This document shows, piece after piece, positions 1 to 6,599 of a stretch of 9,145 bases of DNA. The notes under the pieces were generated by a model. That model worked only from the letters and a program-made list of their open reading frames with translations. It ran no database searches and was not told where the DNA came from. Position 1 is the stretch's first letter. Each line of letters begins with the position of its first letter. Origin of the DNA: Bacillota bacterium (GTDB lineage Bacteria; Bacillota_C; Negativicutes; JAEYSJ01); NCBI GenBank assembly GCA_023434855.1, contig JAEYSJ010000345.1:1-9145 (forward strand). The letters are read 5' to 3'. A program made the position numbers and the translations under genes.

Positions 1-1186
1 GTTCACCCTCGTTAAGTCCGGATAGTATTTCAATGTCTTGGTCGCCTCTCAGTCCTATCTGCACGGGGCGCTCCTCAATTTTATTCTGCTGATTAATTAC
101 AAATACGGAATATTTTCCATTCTTTTCAGTGACAACGTCCTTGGGAACAGCCAAAGTGTTTGGTTTGAGGACGGTATCAATGACAGTTCTGGCAAACATG
201 CTGCCTCTGACGGCAGGATCAGGGTTTGTCAAAGCGATACGCAGTGAGAAAGATTGACTGGTAGAATCGTTAGTCGGACTTATGTAGATGATTTTGCCAG
301 GAAAAGTTTTACCCAAAGATTCTATGCCGACATTAACATCCATACCAAGGGCCAATGCCCCTAAATCCTGCTCCGATACCTGACAATCCACATATAATTT
401 ACTGTTGTCCACGATGCTTAACAGCTTTTGCCCTGCCTGTACCAGAGATCCTACCTCAACCTGACGGTAGCCGACAACTCCTGACCGTGGAGCGCTTAAT
501 ACCAAGTCATCCCGTTGTTTTTCGACGGCATTAACGCCGCGCTGCGCTTTTAATGCTGCGGCGCGGGCGGATTCAACCGATGCCGGCACCGAATTTGAAT
601 TTATTTGATTGGCGAGAATATCCAATGCCGCCTTGGCATCGATCATTGCCTGCTCGGTAGTATCCAGTTGCTCCCTTGATACACCTCCGATATTGTAGAG
701 CGTTTTATACCGTTCATAGTTGGTTAACGCTTGCCGGTAATCGGCTCTGGCTTTATCCAGATTCGCTTTATAAGTCACCTCATTAGCCACTGCATCAGCC
801 GCTGCCTGCTGATAGGCAGCCTGATTCTGCATAATGGATATGTCGGCATCACCTGTATCCTGCACTACCAGAACCTGACCGGCAGACACCTGTTGCCCCA
901 GATCAACATTTACAGCAATAATTCTTCCCTGATACTTGGCGGCAATATCCACTTGCGCCTCAGGTACCGTTTGACCGGTCAAGGAAATACGTTTTTTCAT
1001 ATCCTGCTTTTGTACAGTTATGACATCAACAGCAGGCTGCATGCCGGCTGAAGAATTTGATTTAGTATTCGCCCCCTTATAAATTTTTGAAATACCGAAA
1101 GCAAGCGCCAAGCAGAGAATGATAACTATCCCCATGCCAATCATTATTTTTTGCTTGTTTTCACTTTTCCAAAGCTGACGCTTCAT
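1..1186 (-). CDS. Periplasmic adaptor subunit of an RND/ABC-type efflux pump (HlyD/AcrA-like membrane fusion protein), 3' end outside window
   Basis: Adaptor that would link an inner-membrane efflux pump to an outer-membrane channel, or act as the extracytoplasmic partner of a MacB-type ABC exporter. The frame is open for 395 codons from the ATG at 1186 to the left edge, so the C-terminus is missing. Seen: a basic N-terminus and one hydrophobic anchor (about residues 14-33); the first half of a lipoyl-like domain (about 79-110, with DLGQQVSAGQVL); a long Ala/Gln/Lys-rich helical hairpin (about 115-225); the second lipoyl half (about 228-258, LSAPRSGVVG and VGSLVQAGQ); a beta-barrel (about 263-335); and the start of the membrane-proximal domain. 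Two AGGAG motifs (1196-1200 and 1201-1205) precede the start, the nearer at 9 nt. It is separated from the sulfur operon by a terminator and has its own leader, so it is a different transcription unit. The pump partner and substrate cannot be told from this window. Confidence 0.93.
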   Translation of the reverse strand, partial: MKRQLWKSENKQKIMIGMGIVIILCLALAFGISKIYKGANTKSNSSAGMQPAVDVITVQKQDMKKRISLTGQTVPEAQVDIAAKYQGRIIAVNVDLGQQVSAGQVLVVQDTGDADISIMQNQAAYQQAAADAVANEVTYKANLDKARADYRQALTNYERYKTLYNIGGVSREQLDTTEQAMIDAKAALDILANQINSNSVPASVESARAAALKAQRGVNAVEKQRDDLVLSAPRSGVVGYRQVEVGSLVQAGQKLLSIVDNSKLYVDCQVSEQDLGALALGMDVNVGIESLGKTFPGKIIYISPTNDSTSQSFSLRIALTNPDPAVRGSMFARTVIDTVLKPNTLAVPKDVVTEKNGKYSVFVINQQNKIEERPVQIGLRGDQDIEILSGLNEGE

Positions 1187-1219
1187 ACTACCAGTCTCCT
1201 CTCCTACTCCCATTGGTCG

Positions 1220-1232
1220 ATGGTACAACCAT
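1220..1232. repeat. Short inverted repeat ATGGT-N3-ACCAT near the adaptor start
   Basis: Minus strand reads ATGGT TGT ACCAT, a 5-bp perfect inverted repeat with a 3-bp centre, 33 bp upstream of the adaptor start codon. It could be a small operator or a hairpin in the leader. A site this short can easily arise by chance. Confidence 0.25.
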
Positions 1233-1274
1233 TTAATAATTGTTTATATGTAAATTATTTATCACCATATCAGT

Positions 1275-1303
1275 AAAAAAGCCTGCGGCCGAAATCGCGA
1301 GGC
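1275..1303 (-). terminator. Intrinsic-terminator-like hairpin in the leader of the adaptor gene (possible attenuator)
   Basis: On the minus strand, GCCT-C-GCG, an 8-nt loop region, CGC-AGGC (1281-1303) folds into a 7-bp stem with one bulged C, followed directly by six T (1275-1280). It lies 88 bp upstream of the adaptor start and points the same way as that gene. It could be a premature terminator (attenuator) or the end of a short leader transcript. The stem is modest and the loop GC-rich, so its efficiency is uncertain. Confidence 0.5.
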
Positions 1304-1361
1304 AAAAGGAGGAAAAGCAACTATACTCTCTATAACTCTATATTTAGCATACTGCACAGGT

Positions 1362-1379
1362 GTGACAAAAATATGACAG
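1362..1379 (-). promoter_or_regulatory. Pho-box-like direct repeat, candidate response-regulator site
   Basis: Minus strand reads CTGTCAT-ATTT-TTGTCAC: two 7-bp direct repeats with an 11-bp period, the geometry used by OmpR/PhoB-family response regulators. By eye it matches the E. coli Pho-box consensus at 16 of 18 positions. Ten bases further on is TATGCT (1346-1351), a fair -10, which is the spacing used at PhoB-activated promoters. The consensus I compare with is enterobacterial, and Firmicute PhoP boxes differ, so the regulator's identity is uncertain. The gene controlled would be the adaptor at 1186. Confidence 0.35.
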
Positions 1380-1417
1380 TAATTGGACATCCTCCGTTGC
1401 GTGACGATAGGCAAAAA

Positions 1418-1446
1418 ACAATATTACCATAATTCAACAATGCCAA
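1418..1446 (-). promoter_or_regulatory. Candidate sigma-A-type promoter for the adaptor gene leader
   Basis: On the minus strand TTGGCA (1441-1446; 5 of 6 to the -35 consensus) is followed after exactly 17 bp by TATTGT (1418-1423; 4 of 6 to the -10). A transcript starting here would have a leader of about 220 nt carrying the hairpin at 1275-1303. The surroundings are AT-rich, so a chance match is possible. Confidence 0.35.
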
Positions 1447-1529
1447 AAAAGGTAAATATATGTAGTTATTTCCGTTAAACTCGTTATATTCCTGCCAAAA
1501 GCTAATAATTAATATGTAAATTATATATT

Positions 1530-1575
1530 AAAAAGAACAGACGCTACTTTCCCAAGCAGCTGTCTGTTCTTTTTT
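1530..1575 (-). terminator. Strong bidirectional intrinsic terminator ending the sulfur operon
   Basis: A perfect 13-bp inverted repeat: AAAAAGAACAGAC at 1530-1542 pairs with its complement at 1562-1574 around a 19-nt loop. Runs of A and T at the outer ends give a U-tract in either direction. It starts 78 bp past the cysN stop codon and is well placed to end the sulfur operon and insulate it from the adaptor gene. No gene converges from the left, so its function is most likely in the minus direction. Confidence 0.88.
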
Positions 1576-1653
1576 AAATAAGGCGCAAATAACGTCTCCC
1601 AGCCGGTGAACAGCGGATTGTCAAAGGCCAATAAAGCTTTGCGCCATTATCAA

Positions 1654-3381
1654 TTATATATAATATTCACTGTCAAATGACTTAATTGTATTAATATAAC
1701 GTACTTCCTTAAACTTACCGAATTCGAACCACCTGTTGGCAAACGCAGCCTTTTTATTGTTATCAGTACTGTCCAATTTATTGAGCTCATCCAAAAAGGT
1801 CACCAACTCAGCTTTAGATGACAGGCGAATATACGAACCGGCGGAATCAATTACCGGCAGGGTGTTATACTCATATTCGTCCAATTTGACTAAATCCTGC
1901 ATTTTCGAATTTCTGATCTTTGCCGCCACCTTTGCCTGTAGATCTAAAATATCAAAATCAGGTGGATATTCGTATGTTTTACCCACTGCTGGGATCACGT
2001 CGCCAACACCAAAGGCGTTAGGAATTCCTTCTACCTTTTTCACTGTACTTTCGGCCAATACAAAGTAATATTCGTCAAAGCAATTCACAATCATTTCGGC
2101 ATCATTTTTAACGAACTTGCTGACAGTGAGTGTGCCCGTAGCCAGGCCGGAAACAATGCCGCCGCCTTTAACGTCATATCCGTCAACTATGACAAACCGC
2201 CCTGTGCTGGGATTGTTTTTAAATTCGTCAAAACAAATAGTTTTCCTGGTTTTAATAATTACTTCGGCCACATCATTTGTCTTTACCTGGCTGGCATTTT
2301 CAATAGTTTCCAAAGTAGTCGCATCAATAACCTTATTGATAGCGTAAATTTCACATTCGACTTCCTGCGTTACTAATTTCAGTTTATATTCTTTCTTTTT
2401 GACCAGTTCGTTTTTCCCCATCCAGAATATGTTAGCCTTGAAACTATCGGAAATCAGCGGTACGTTACCCCTATGGACTATCATTTCGCCCCGTTGATTA
2501 AAGAATTCATCTTCGACGGTAATACCTACTGACATACCGGCATATACGGTATCAGTTTTGTCATTTTCAGCCCAATATTCAATACTTTTGATCCTGGTTA
2601 CCTTGCCCCCGGGTGCTACCAGTATTTCATCACCAGCCTTTAACGTACCGGACTCTATCCGGCCGGCTATAATGCGCCGCTGGTCAAATTTATACACATC
2701 CTGTATGGGAAATCTTAAAGCCTTGTCCTCCAAGCCCTTGTCCTTTTCAAACAAATCCATGGCTGCAAGCAACGGCTCGCCCTTATACCAAGGCATCTTC
2801 TCCGAACGGAAAGCTATATTTTCACCATGGAATGCCGCGACCGGTATATACTTTAAAGGGTAGACATGCAAACTCCCCAGGAATTCATTCATGTCATGCC
2901 TTATTTGATTATACTTTTCCTCTGAATAATCGATTAAATCCATTTTATTGACAAGCACATATACTTTTTGGATACCTAACAGTGACAATATATAGCCATG
3001 CCGTTTCGACTGCTCCTGAATGCCCTCATGGGCGTCAATAATCAGCAATGCCGCCTCGGCGTTGGCAGCCCCGGAGATCATATTTTTCAGAAACTCCTTA
3101 TGACCGGGAGCATCGATGATGACATAGTCCCGCTGCTCAGTATGAAACTGCAGTTGGGTAGTGTCGATAGTAATTCCCTGTTTTTGCTCTTCCTCAAAAG
3201 CATCTAAGAGATAGGCATACTCAAAAGGCTTGCCTTTTTCCCTGGATATTCTTTTAACCCTGTCTACCGCGCCTTCCGGCAGGGATTTAGTATCATACAA
3301 AAGCCTGCCGATTACGGTTGACTTCCCGTGATCGACATGCCCGACTACCACGATTCTGAGTGTTTCTCTAGTATCTTCCAT
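1654..3381 (-). CDS. cysN: Sulfate adenylyltransferase subunit 1 (CysN-like GTPase) with long C-terminal extension
   Basis: GTPase partner of CysD. GTP hydrolysis drives the unfavourable adenylation of sulfate by ATP to APS. Seen: a translation-factor-type G domain with G1 GHVDHGKS (14-21), G2 GITID (69-73), G3 DAPGH (90-94) and G4 NKMD (145-148), then an EF-Tu-like domain II (about 224-310) and domain III (about 312-412). The chosen ATG at 3381 has GGGAGG 8 nt upstream (3390-3395); in-frame TTG and ATG codons at 3405 and 3402 lie upstream of that site and are rejected. The product is 575 aa, against about 475 for E. coli CysN. The extra roughly 160 residues lack a Walker A motif, so this is not a CysN-CysC fusion with APS kinase. 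It is last in the operon, 371 bp after cysD, and a terminator follows. E. coli CysN, as I recall it, has GSVDDGKS in the P-loop; the EF-Tu-like GHVDHGKS here is a visible difference. Confidence 0.92.
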   Translation of the reverse strand: MEDTRETLRIVVVGHVDHGKSTVIGRLLYDTKSLPEGAVDRVKRISREKGKPFEYAYLLDAFEEEQKQGITIDTTQLQFHTEQRDYVIIDAPGHKEFLKNMISGAANAEAALLIIDAHEGIQEQSKRHGYILSLLGIQKVYVLVNKMDLIDYSEEKYNQIRHDMNEFLGSLHVYPLKYIPVAAFHGENIAFRSEKMPWYKGEPLLAAMDLFEKDKGLEDKALRFPIQDVYKFDQRRIIAGRIESGTLKAGDEILVAPGGKVTRIKSIEYWAENDKTDTVYAGMSVGITVEDEFFNQRGEMIVHRGNVPLISDSFKANIFWMGKNELVKKKEYKLKLVTQEVECEIYAINKVIDATTLETIENASQVKTNDVAEVIIKTRKTICFDEFKNNPSTGRFVIVDGYDVKGGGIVSGLATGTLTVSKFVKNDAEMIVNCFDEYYFVLAESTVKKVEGIPNAFGVGDVIPAVGKTYEYPPDFDILDLQAKVAAKIRNSKMQDLVKLDEYEYNTLPVIDSAGSYIRLSSKAELVTFLDELNKLDSTDNNKKAAFANRWFEFGKFKEVRYINTIKSFDSEYYI

Positions 3382-3389
3382 CTGGTTAT

Positions 3390-3395
3390 CCTCCC
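3390..3395 (-). promoter_or_regulatory. Ribosome binding site of cysN (decides the start)
   Basis: GGGAGG on the minus strand, 8 nt before the ATG at 3381. It lies inside the reading frame opened by the upstream TTG/ATG at 3405/3402, so it favours the shorter 575-residue protein. Confidence 0.75.
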
Positions 3396-3421
3396 ATAAC
3401 ATCAAATTGCAAGATAAGAAA

Positions 3422-3435
3422 AGCGCTAAGCGCTA
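3422..3435. repeat. Tandem 7-bp repeat AGCGCTA x2
   Basis: Two perfect, adjacent copies of AGCGCTA, each containing the palindrome AGCGCT, about 27 bp upstream of the cysN ribosome binding site. It could be a small protein-binding site or simply the edge of the neighbouring repeat element. No function can be assigned. Confidence 0.6.
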
Positions 3436-3453
3436 ATAAACATAAAACATTCT

Positions 3454-3716
3454 AACCACGGAGTACACGGAGGACACGGAGTGTTTTTATGGCACTCTTA
3501 TCCTAGCGAAATCCTATGCTACAAAACCGTACCATCAAATGTATGAAAGTGCCAGAGATTGCTTCACTCCGCATCTACTGCGTTCGCAATGACATTTGAG
3601 AGTGTCATCGCGAGGAGCGACAGCGACGTGGCGATCCCCTTCTTTAATGTAGAAGACTTTCAAGGGTAGATGTAATCGTGCCGTTCCCCTCTGTGTCCTC
3701 TGTGTCCTCTGTGGTT
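3454..3716. repeat. Nested palindromic, MITE-like composite repeat in the cysD-cysN gap
   Basis: The 371 bp between cysD and cysN hold no gene but a 263-bp element bounded by 28-bp inverted repeats (3454-3481 and 3689-3716, 24 of 28 matching). Each arm is about three 9-bp units of the form CACGGAGGA or CACAGAGGA. Inside are a second inverted repeat, TGGCACT (3489-3495) with AGTGCCA (3548-3554), and a central pair of related hairpin units, 3555-3594 (GAGATTGC to CGCAATGACA) and 3603-3639 (TGTCATCGCG to GCGATCCCC), which are inverted copies of each other. No transposase is present and no clear target-site duplication was seen. Both motif types recall intergenic repeats common in many bacterial genomes (from memory). 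In RNA it would form a large hairpin that could stabilise mRNA or lower read-through into cysN. Confidence 0.85.
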
Positions 3717-3752
3717 CAAAAAATCAGCAGATATTTACTACCCTGTCCAAAA

Positions 3753-4553
3753 CTACATATAACCGTCTTTACGCAGTTTCTGCATGGCATACGCATCCTC
3801 TTGATCCTGGGCCCGGCCTGCGCGTTCACTGACCTTGGTATTTTTCAGTTCTTCAATTATTTCGGCAACGGTTATCGCATTGGAGTCAATCTGTCCGGTG
3901 CAGGGAGCACAACCCAGGCTTCTGTACCGTTTGCCATTTTTGGCGAAATACAGGCTGACCAGCGGAATGTTTTCCCGGCCGATATAGGACCAAACATCGA
4001 TCTCGTTCCAATGTAAAATAGGATGCACCCTGATATGGTTTCCTTTGGGAAAGTCGGTCTTAAACTGGTCCCATAACTCCGGTGCCTGATTGGTGTAATC
4101 CCATTCAGAATCTTTGTTTCTCTCACTAAAAACTCTTTCTTTGGAACGTGATCCCTCTTCATCCCGTCTTATACCTAAAATCAACCCTTCAAACTCATAC
4201 TTGGTGACAACCTGCTGCAGGCCATCGGTTTTCAACGCTTTGCAGCAAGACAGCCGCCCCCGCTCCGGCCCCATGCCCTCCTTTAAGGCTTCCTCATTCT
4301 TATGCACAATTAAATCAAGGTTATATTCTTTGGCCATCCGGTCACGATACTCAATCATTTCAGGAATTTTATAACTGGTGTCGACATGGATGAACGGAAA
4401 CGGGCAATGGCCGAAAAATGCTTTCTTCGCCAGCCACAAAAGGACTGTCGAGTCTTTTCCTATCGACCACAACATACCCAGCTTGCCAAATTTTTTATAG
4501 GCTTCTCTTAATATATAGATACTTTGTGCTTCTAGTTGGTCTAAATGGTCCAT
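3753..4553 (-). CDS. cysD: Sulfate adenylyltransferase subunit 2 (CysD-like, with APS-reductase-like cysteine pairs)
   Basis: Catalytic ATP sulfurylase subunit that joins sulfate and ATP to form APS with CysN. Seen: 266 aa of the N-type ATP-pyrophosphatase/PAPS-reductase fold, with PP-loop SIGKDS (30-35), HVDTS (56-60), the CysD-type stretch [14 protein letters not shown] (127-140) and NQAPELW (155-161), and a C-terminal SERAGRAQD (242-250) typical of CysD. It lacks the C-terminal ECGLH catalytic motif of CysH reductases, which supports ATP sulfurylase. It is shorter than E. coli CysD (about 302 aa), missing a loop before GCAPCTG. Oddity: Cys103-Cys104 ([10 protein letters not shown]) and Cys215/Cys218 (LGCAPCTG) sit where APS reductases hold a [4Fe-4S] cluster; E. 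coli CysD lacks the pair and the second Cys. The ATG at 4553 has AGGAGG 10 nt upstream, overlapping the aprB stop, 15 bp away. Confidence 0.9.
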   Translation of the reverse strand: MDHLDQLEAQSIYILREAYKKFGKLGMLWSIGKDSTVLLWLAKKAFFGHCPFPFIHVDTSYKIPEMIEYRDRMAKEYNLDLIVHKNEEALKEGMGPERGRLSCCKALKTDGLQQVVTKYEFEGLILGIRRDEEGSRSKERVFSERNKDSEWDYTNQAPELWDQFKTDFPKGNHIRVHPILHWNEIDVWSYIGRENIPLVSLYFAKNGKRYRSLGCAPCTGQIDSNAITVAEIIEELKNTKVSERAGRAQDQEDAYAMQKLRKDGYM

Positions 4554-4563
4554 ATAGACGCTC

Positions 4564-4569
4564 CCTCCT
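4564..4569 (-). promoter_or_regulatory. Ribosome binding site of cysD overlapping the aprB stop codon
   Basis: The minus strand reads TAAGGAGG, so the TAA stop of aprB shares its last base with the AGGAGG of cysD, 10 nt before the cysD ATG. This suggests translational coupling of the two genes. Confidence 0.75.
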
Positions 4570-4883
4570 TAATAGGCATTAGCCTGGCTTCTGTCTGTTG
4601 TAATGACCTTCTGCCTGCCGGATGGATCAATAACAATCCAGTGCAGCAGCGGTCCTTCCTCTTTTACGTACATAAAGCTGCCGCGGCCGCCAATGTCGGC
4701 TCCCAGATAATATCTAATGGCATTAAAACGGCATTCTTTTACGCAAGATGTGCACCCCCAGCAGTCTTTTGAATACTTAATTACGCTTTTTCCGTCATTA
4801 TCTTTATACAGCAAATTCCCGGGACATACCTGAAGACACTGGCCGCAGCCGGTACATTTTTCGCTATCGATTTGTATGCTCAT
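4569..4883 (-). CDS. aprB: Adenylylsulfate reductase beta subunit-like 2x[4Fe-4S] ferredoxin (AprB-like)
   Basis: Iron-sulfur electron-transfer subunit expected to feed electrons to the FAD of AprA for APS reduction. Seen: 104 aa with two full cluster motifs, Cys10/13/16/20 (KCTGCGQCLQVCPG) and Cys41/44/47/51 (DCWGCTSCVKEC), followed by an AprB-type tail (YYLGADIGGRGSFMY, 59-73, then HWIVIDPSG, 81-89) not found in plain bacterial ferredoxins. It is shorter than dissimilatory AprB (about 150-165 aa as I recall), so the long C-terminal arm that embraces AprA is mostly absent. Start: the ATG at 4883 has AAAAGG 9 nt upstream (4893-4898); the in-frame ATG at 4892 has that site directly abutting it and is rejected. 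It overlaps the end of aprA by 20 bp, so the two are probably translationally coupled in a 1:1 complex. Confidence 0.88.
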   Translation of the reverse strand: MSIQIDSEKCTGCGQCLQVCPGNLLYKDNDGKSVIKYSKDCWGCTSCVKECRFNAIRYYLGADIGGRGSFMYVKEEGPLLHWIVIDPSGRQKVITTDRSQANAY

Positions 4884-6555
4884 AAATCTCATCCTTTTCT
4901 ACCAAATCACGGAATATGATTTCAATTTCACCATCTTTTAGCCGTGAATTTACATATTTGAGCCAATGTTTGTCGTCCTTTTCCGGATAGTCCGCATTCT
5001 CCTGAAAAGAATGCCAGCGCGTCTCCTGCCGGGCCGCCAAATGCCTGATCACTGTTTTACAGACATACAGCCTGTCAATCACCTCATAAATAAACAGCAA
5101 CTGGTGTAAATCTGCAGCTTTCAAGTCTTTTGTCAGCTCCAGCAGCGCATCAATATTTTGCTGCGCCACTTCCAGCTTACTCAAGTTATAGCGATAGCCT
5201 GCGGAAATACCTCCCGCATACTCATCCATTATTTTTTGCATGGCTTCTTCGACATCTTCAATTGCATATAATTCTGCCTTATCCTGAATAAAAGAGCTGA
5301 CTTCCGCTAGTTTAGTGTTGATACTGTTCTCACCAGGCACATGAAGCCTTTTTTCTTGAATATATCTTATCGCCGCTAAGGCAGCTATTTCTCCTTCCGC
5401 AAAACACCCGGTTACATATTTCTGCGGACTTCCCCCGGCAACGTCACCGGCGGCATACAAGCCCCGCAAAGTAGTCGCCCTGTTGGTGTCCACCCAGTAA
5501 CCGCTGGCGGTGTGTCCACCGACAATATAGGGTTCTGTGCCTTCAATTTCCACGTTTCCTGCGGCAGGTCCCTGGCCATTTTCGATCCAGCGCAGCGTTT
5601 GGGCCGGAGCCATATTCAGATAGGCTTTATATAATTCGTTTTCCTGTTCCACAGAAATGCCCGCAGTTTTTAAATAACACGGCCCCCTGCCGGCCCGGTT
5701 CTCCATAACGGTTGAATATAAACGAATCGCCGTGTTGGGCACGCCATAACTTTTTTCATATTCGCTACCCAAGCTATTGACCTGCTGAGCTCTTACGCCC
5801 TGGGCTATTGTCCCGGTAGGCGCAATGGTATCTTTACAGCGTAAGGCAATAAACCGCATCTCAAAGGTGGTCATTTCCGCCCCGGCTCTCAGACCCATAG
5901 CATAACCAGCCCCGGTGTTAAACGGACAGTACCACATTTTATGTCTGGAAAAACCGGGATTATTGGGCCGGTACAGCCCCGCCGCTCCACCAGTGGCACA
6001 TATTACTGCTTTCGCGGCAATGACATAGAAAATATTCTCCTCCAGGGAAAAGCCGTAAGCCCCTGTCACTTGTCCATCTTCCACAATATAGTCAATGATA
6101 TTTACCCGGTTCAGCACCTTGATATTGGGACATTTCCCGACAGCATCCGCCAGGATGACTTTGATGTTTTCGCCATTAATTTTAATATTGCGGGTACCGC
6201 GGGCCACGTAATCGCCGTTTTCATCTTTTTGGATTACCAGACCCAGACCGGCTATTTTTTTCGTGACGGCGTTCAGCCTTTGGGACATGGTATATACCAA
6301 ATCTTCCCGTACAAGTCCCTCGGAATCTTTTCTTACATATTCCAGATAGCTCTGTGGCGTCTGGCCTTTTACGATGTAGGCATTTAACGCGTTGACGCCT
6401 GCTGCCAGACAGCCACTGCGTTTGATAAAGGCCTTCTCGGCGATTATAACCCCGGCGTCGGAATTCTCCGCAACTGTTAGTGCCGCAAAACAGCCTGCTG
6501 TTCCGCCGCCGATAATGAGAATATCTGTTGCAAGTGTGCTTGTTGCCAACTTCAT
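4864..6555 (-). CDS. aprA: Adenylylsulfate reductase alpha subunit-like flavoprotein (AprA-like)
   Basis: FAD subunit that would reduce APS to sulfite and AMP with electrons from AprB. Seen: an N-terminal dinucleotide fold (DILIIGGGTAGCFAAL, 11-26), a second FAD-binding stretch near CATGGAAGLY (186-195), and the FAD-contacting LYAAGDVAGG (366-375) of the fumarate reductase/AprA family. Specific to AprA: MWYCPFNTGAGYAMG (207-221), FIALRCKD (235-242 region) and GGHTASGYWVD (346-356). Trp208, Arg239 and His348 look equivalent to the substrate-site Trp, Arg and His of Archaeoglobus AprA; the Trp-Arg distance of 31 residues agrees with the numbering I recall. At 563 aa it is shorter than dissimilatory AprA (about 620-660). 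The ATG at 6555 has AGGA 9 nt upstream (6565-6568); the ATG at 6582 has none. A generic succinate dehydrogenase-type flavoprotein is less likely given aprB and cysDN alongside. Confidence 0.88.
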   Translation of the reverse strand: MKLATSTLATDILIIGGGTAGCFAALTVAENSDAGVIIAEKAFIKRSGCLAAGVNALNAYIVKGQTPQSYLEYVRKDSEGLVREDLVYTMSQRLNAVTKKIAGLGLVIQKDENGDYVARGTRNIKINGENIKVILADAVGKCPNIKVLNRVNIIDYIVEDGQVTGAYGFSLEENIFYVIAAKAVICATGGAAGLYRPNNPGFSRHKMWYCPFNTGAGYAMGLRAGAEMTTFEMRFIALRCKDTIAPTGTIAQGVRAQQVNSLGSEYEKSYGVPNTAIRLYSTVMENRAGRGPCYLKTAGISVEQENELYKAYLNMAPAQTLRWIENGQGPAAGNVEIEGTEPYIVGGHTASGYWVDTNRATTLRGLYAAGDVAGGSPQKYVTGCFAEGEIAALAAIRYIQEKRLHVPGENSINTKLAEVSSFIQDKAELYAIEDVEEAMQKIMDEYAGGISAGYRYNLSKLEVAQQNIDALLELTKDLKAADLHQLLFIYEVIDRLYVCKTVIRHLAARQETRWHSFQENADYPEKDDKHWLKYVNSRLKDGEIEIIFRDLVEKDEIYEHTNR

Positions 6556-6599
6556 AAGCTGATATCCTGTCCTTTCTCCCATAACCGGGAATATTTTAG

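Noticed and set aside
731..1051. Plus-strand open frame of 106 codons.
   Set aside because: It lies antisense inside the adaptor coding sequence, whose domain pattern is clear; no ribosome binding site or recognisable protein.
1262..1390. A 42-codon minus-strand open frame in the adaptor leader, ATG at 1390, with GGAGG abutting the start.
   Set aside because: The ribosome binding site has no spacing to the ATG, the composition is not protein-like, and the frame runs through the terminator-like hairpin. A leader peptide is possible but unsupported.
1654..3381. The CysN-like gene considered as a CysN-CysC (NodQ-type) fusion because of its length.
   Set aside because: The C-terminal part has no Walker A or APS kinase signature.
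3603..3639. The TGTCATCGCG... unit considered as a CRISPR repeat.
   Set aside because: Only two inverted, diverged copies, no regular spacers and no cas genes; a palindromic intergenic repeat fits better.
3454..3716. Palindromic element considered as an insertion sequence.
   Set aside because: At 263 bp with no open frame for a transposase and no obvious target duplication, it can at most be a non-autonomous element.
3753..4553. The CysD-like gene considered as a CysH APS/PAPS reductase because of its CC and CxxC cysteines.
   Set aside because: It lacks the C-terminal ECGLH catalytic motif, has CysD-specific stretches ([23 protein letters not shown]) and is next to cysN.
5941..6387. Plus-strand open frame of 148 codons.
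   Set aside because: Antisense to aprA, which has strong family motifs throughout; the frame is a by-product of its codon use.
4864..6582. Upstream ATG at 6582 as the aprA start.
   Set aside because: No ribosome binding site before it, whereas AGGA lies 9 nt before the ATG at 6555 and the flavin fold begins right after that start.
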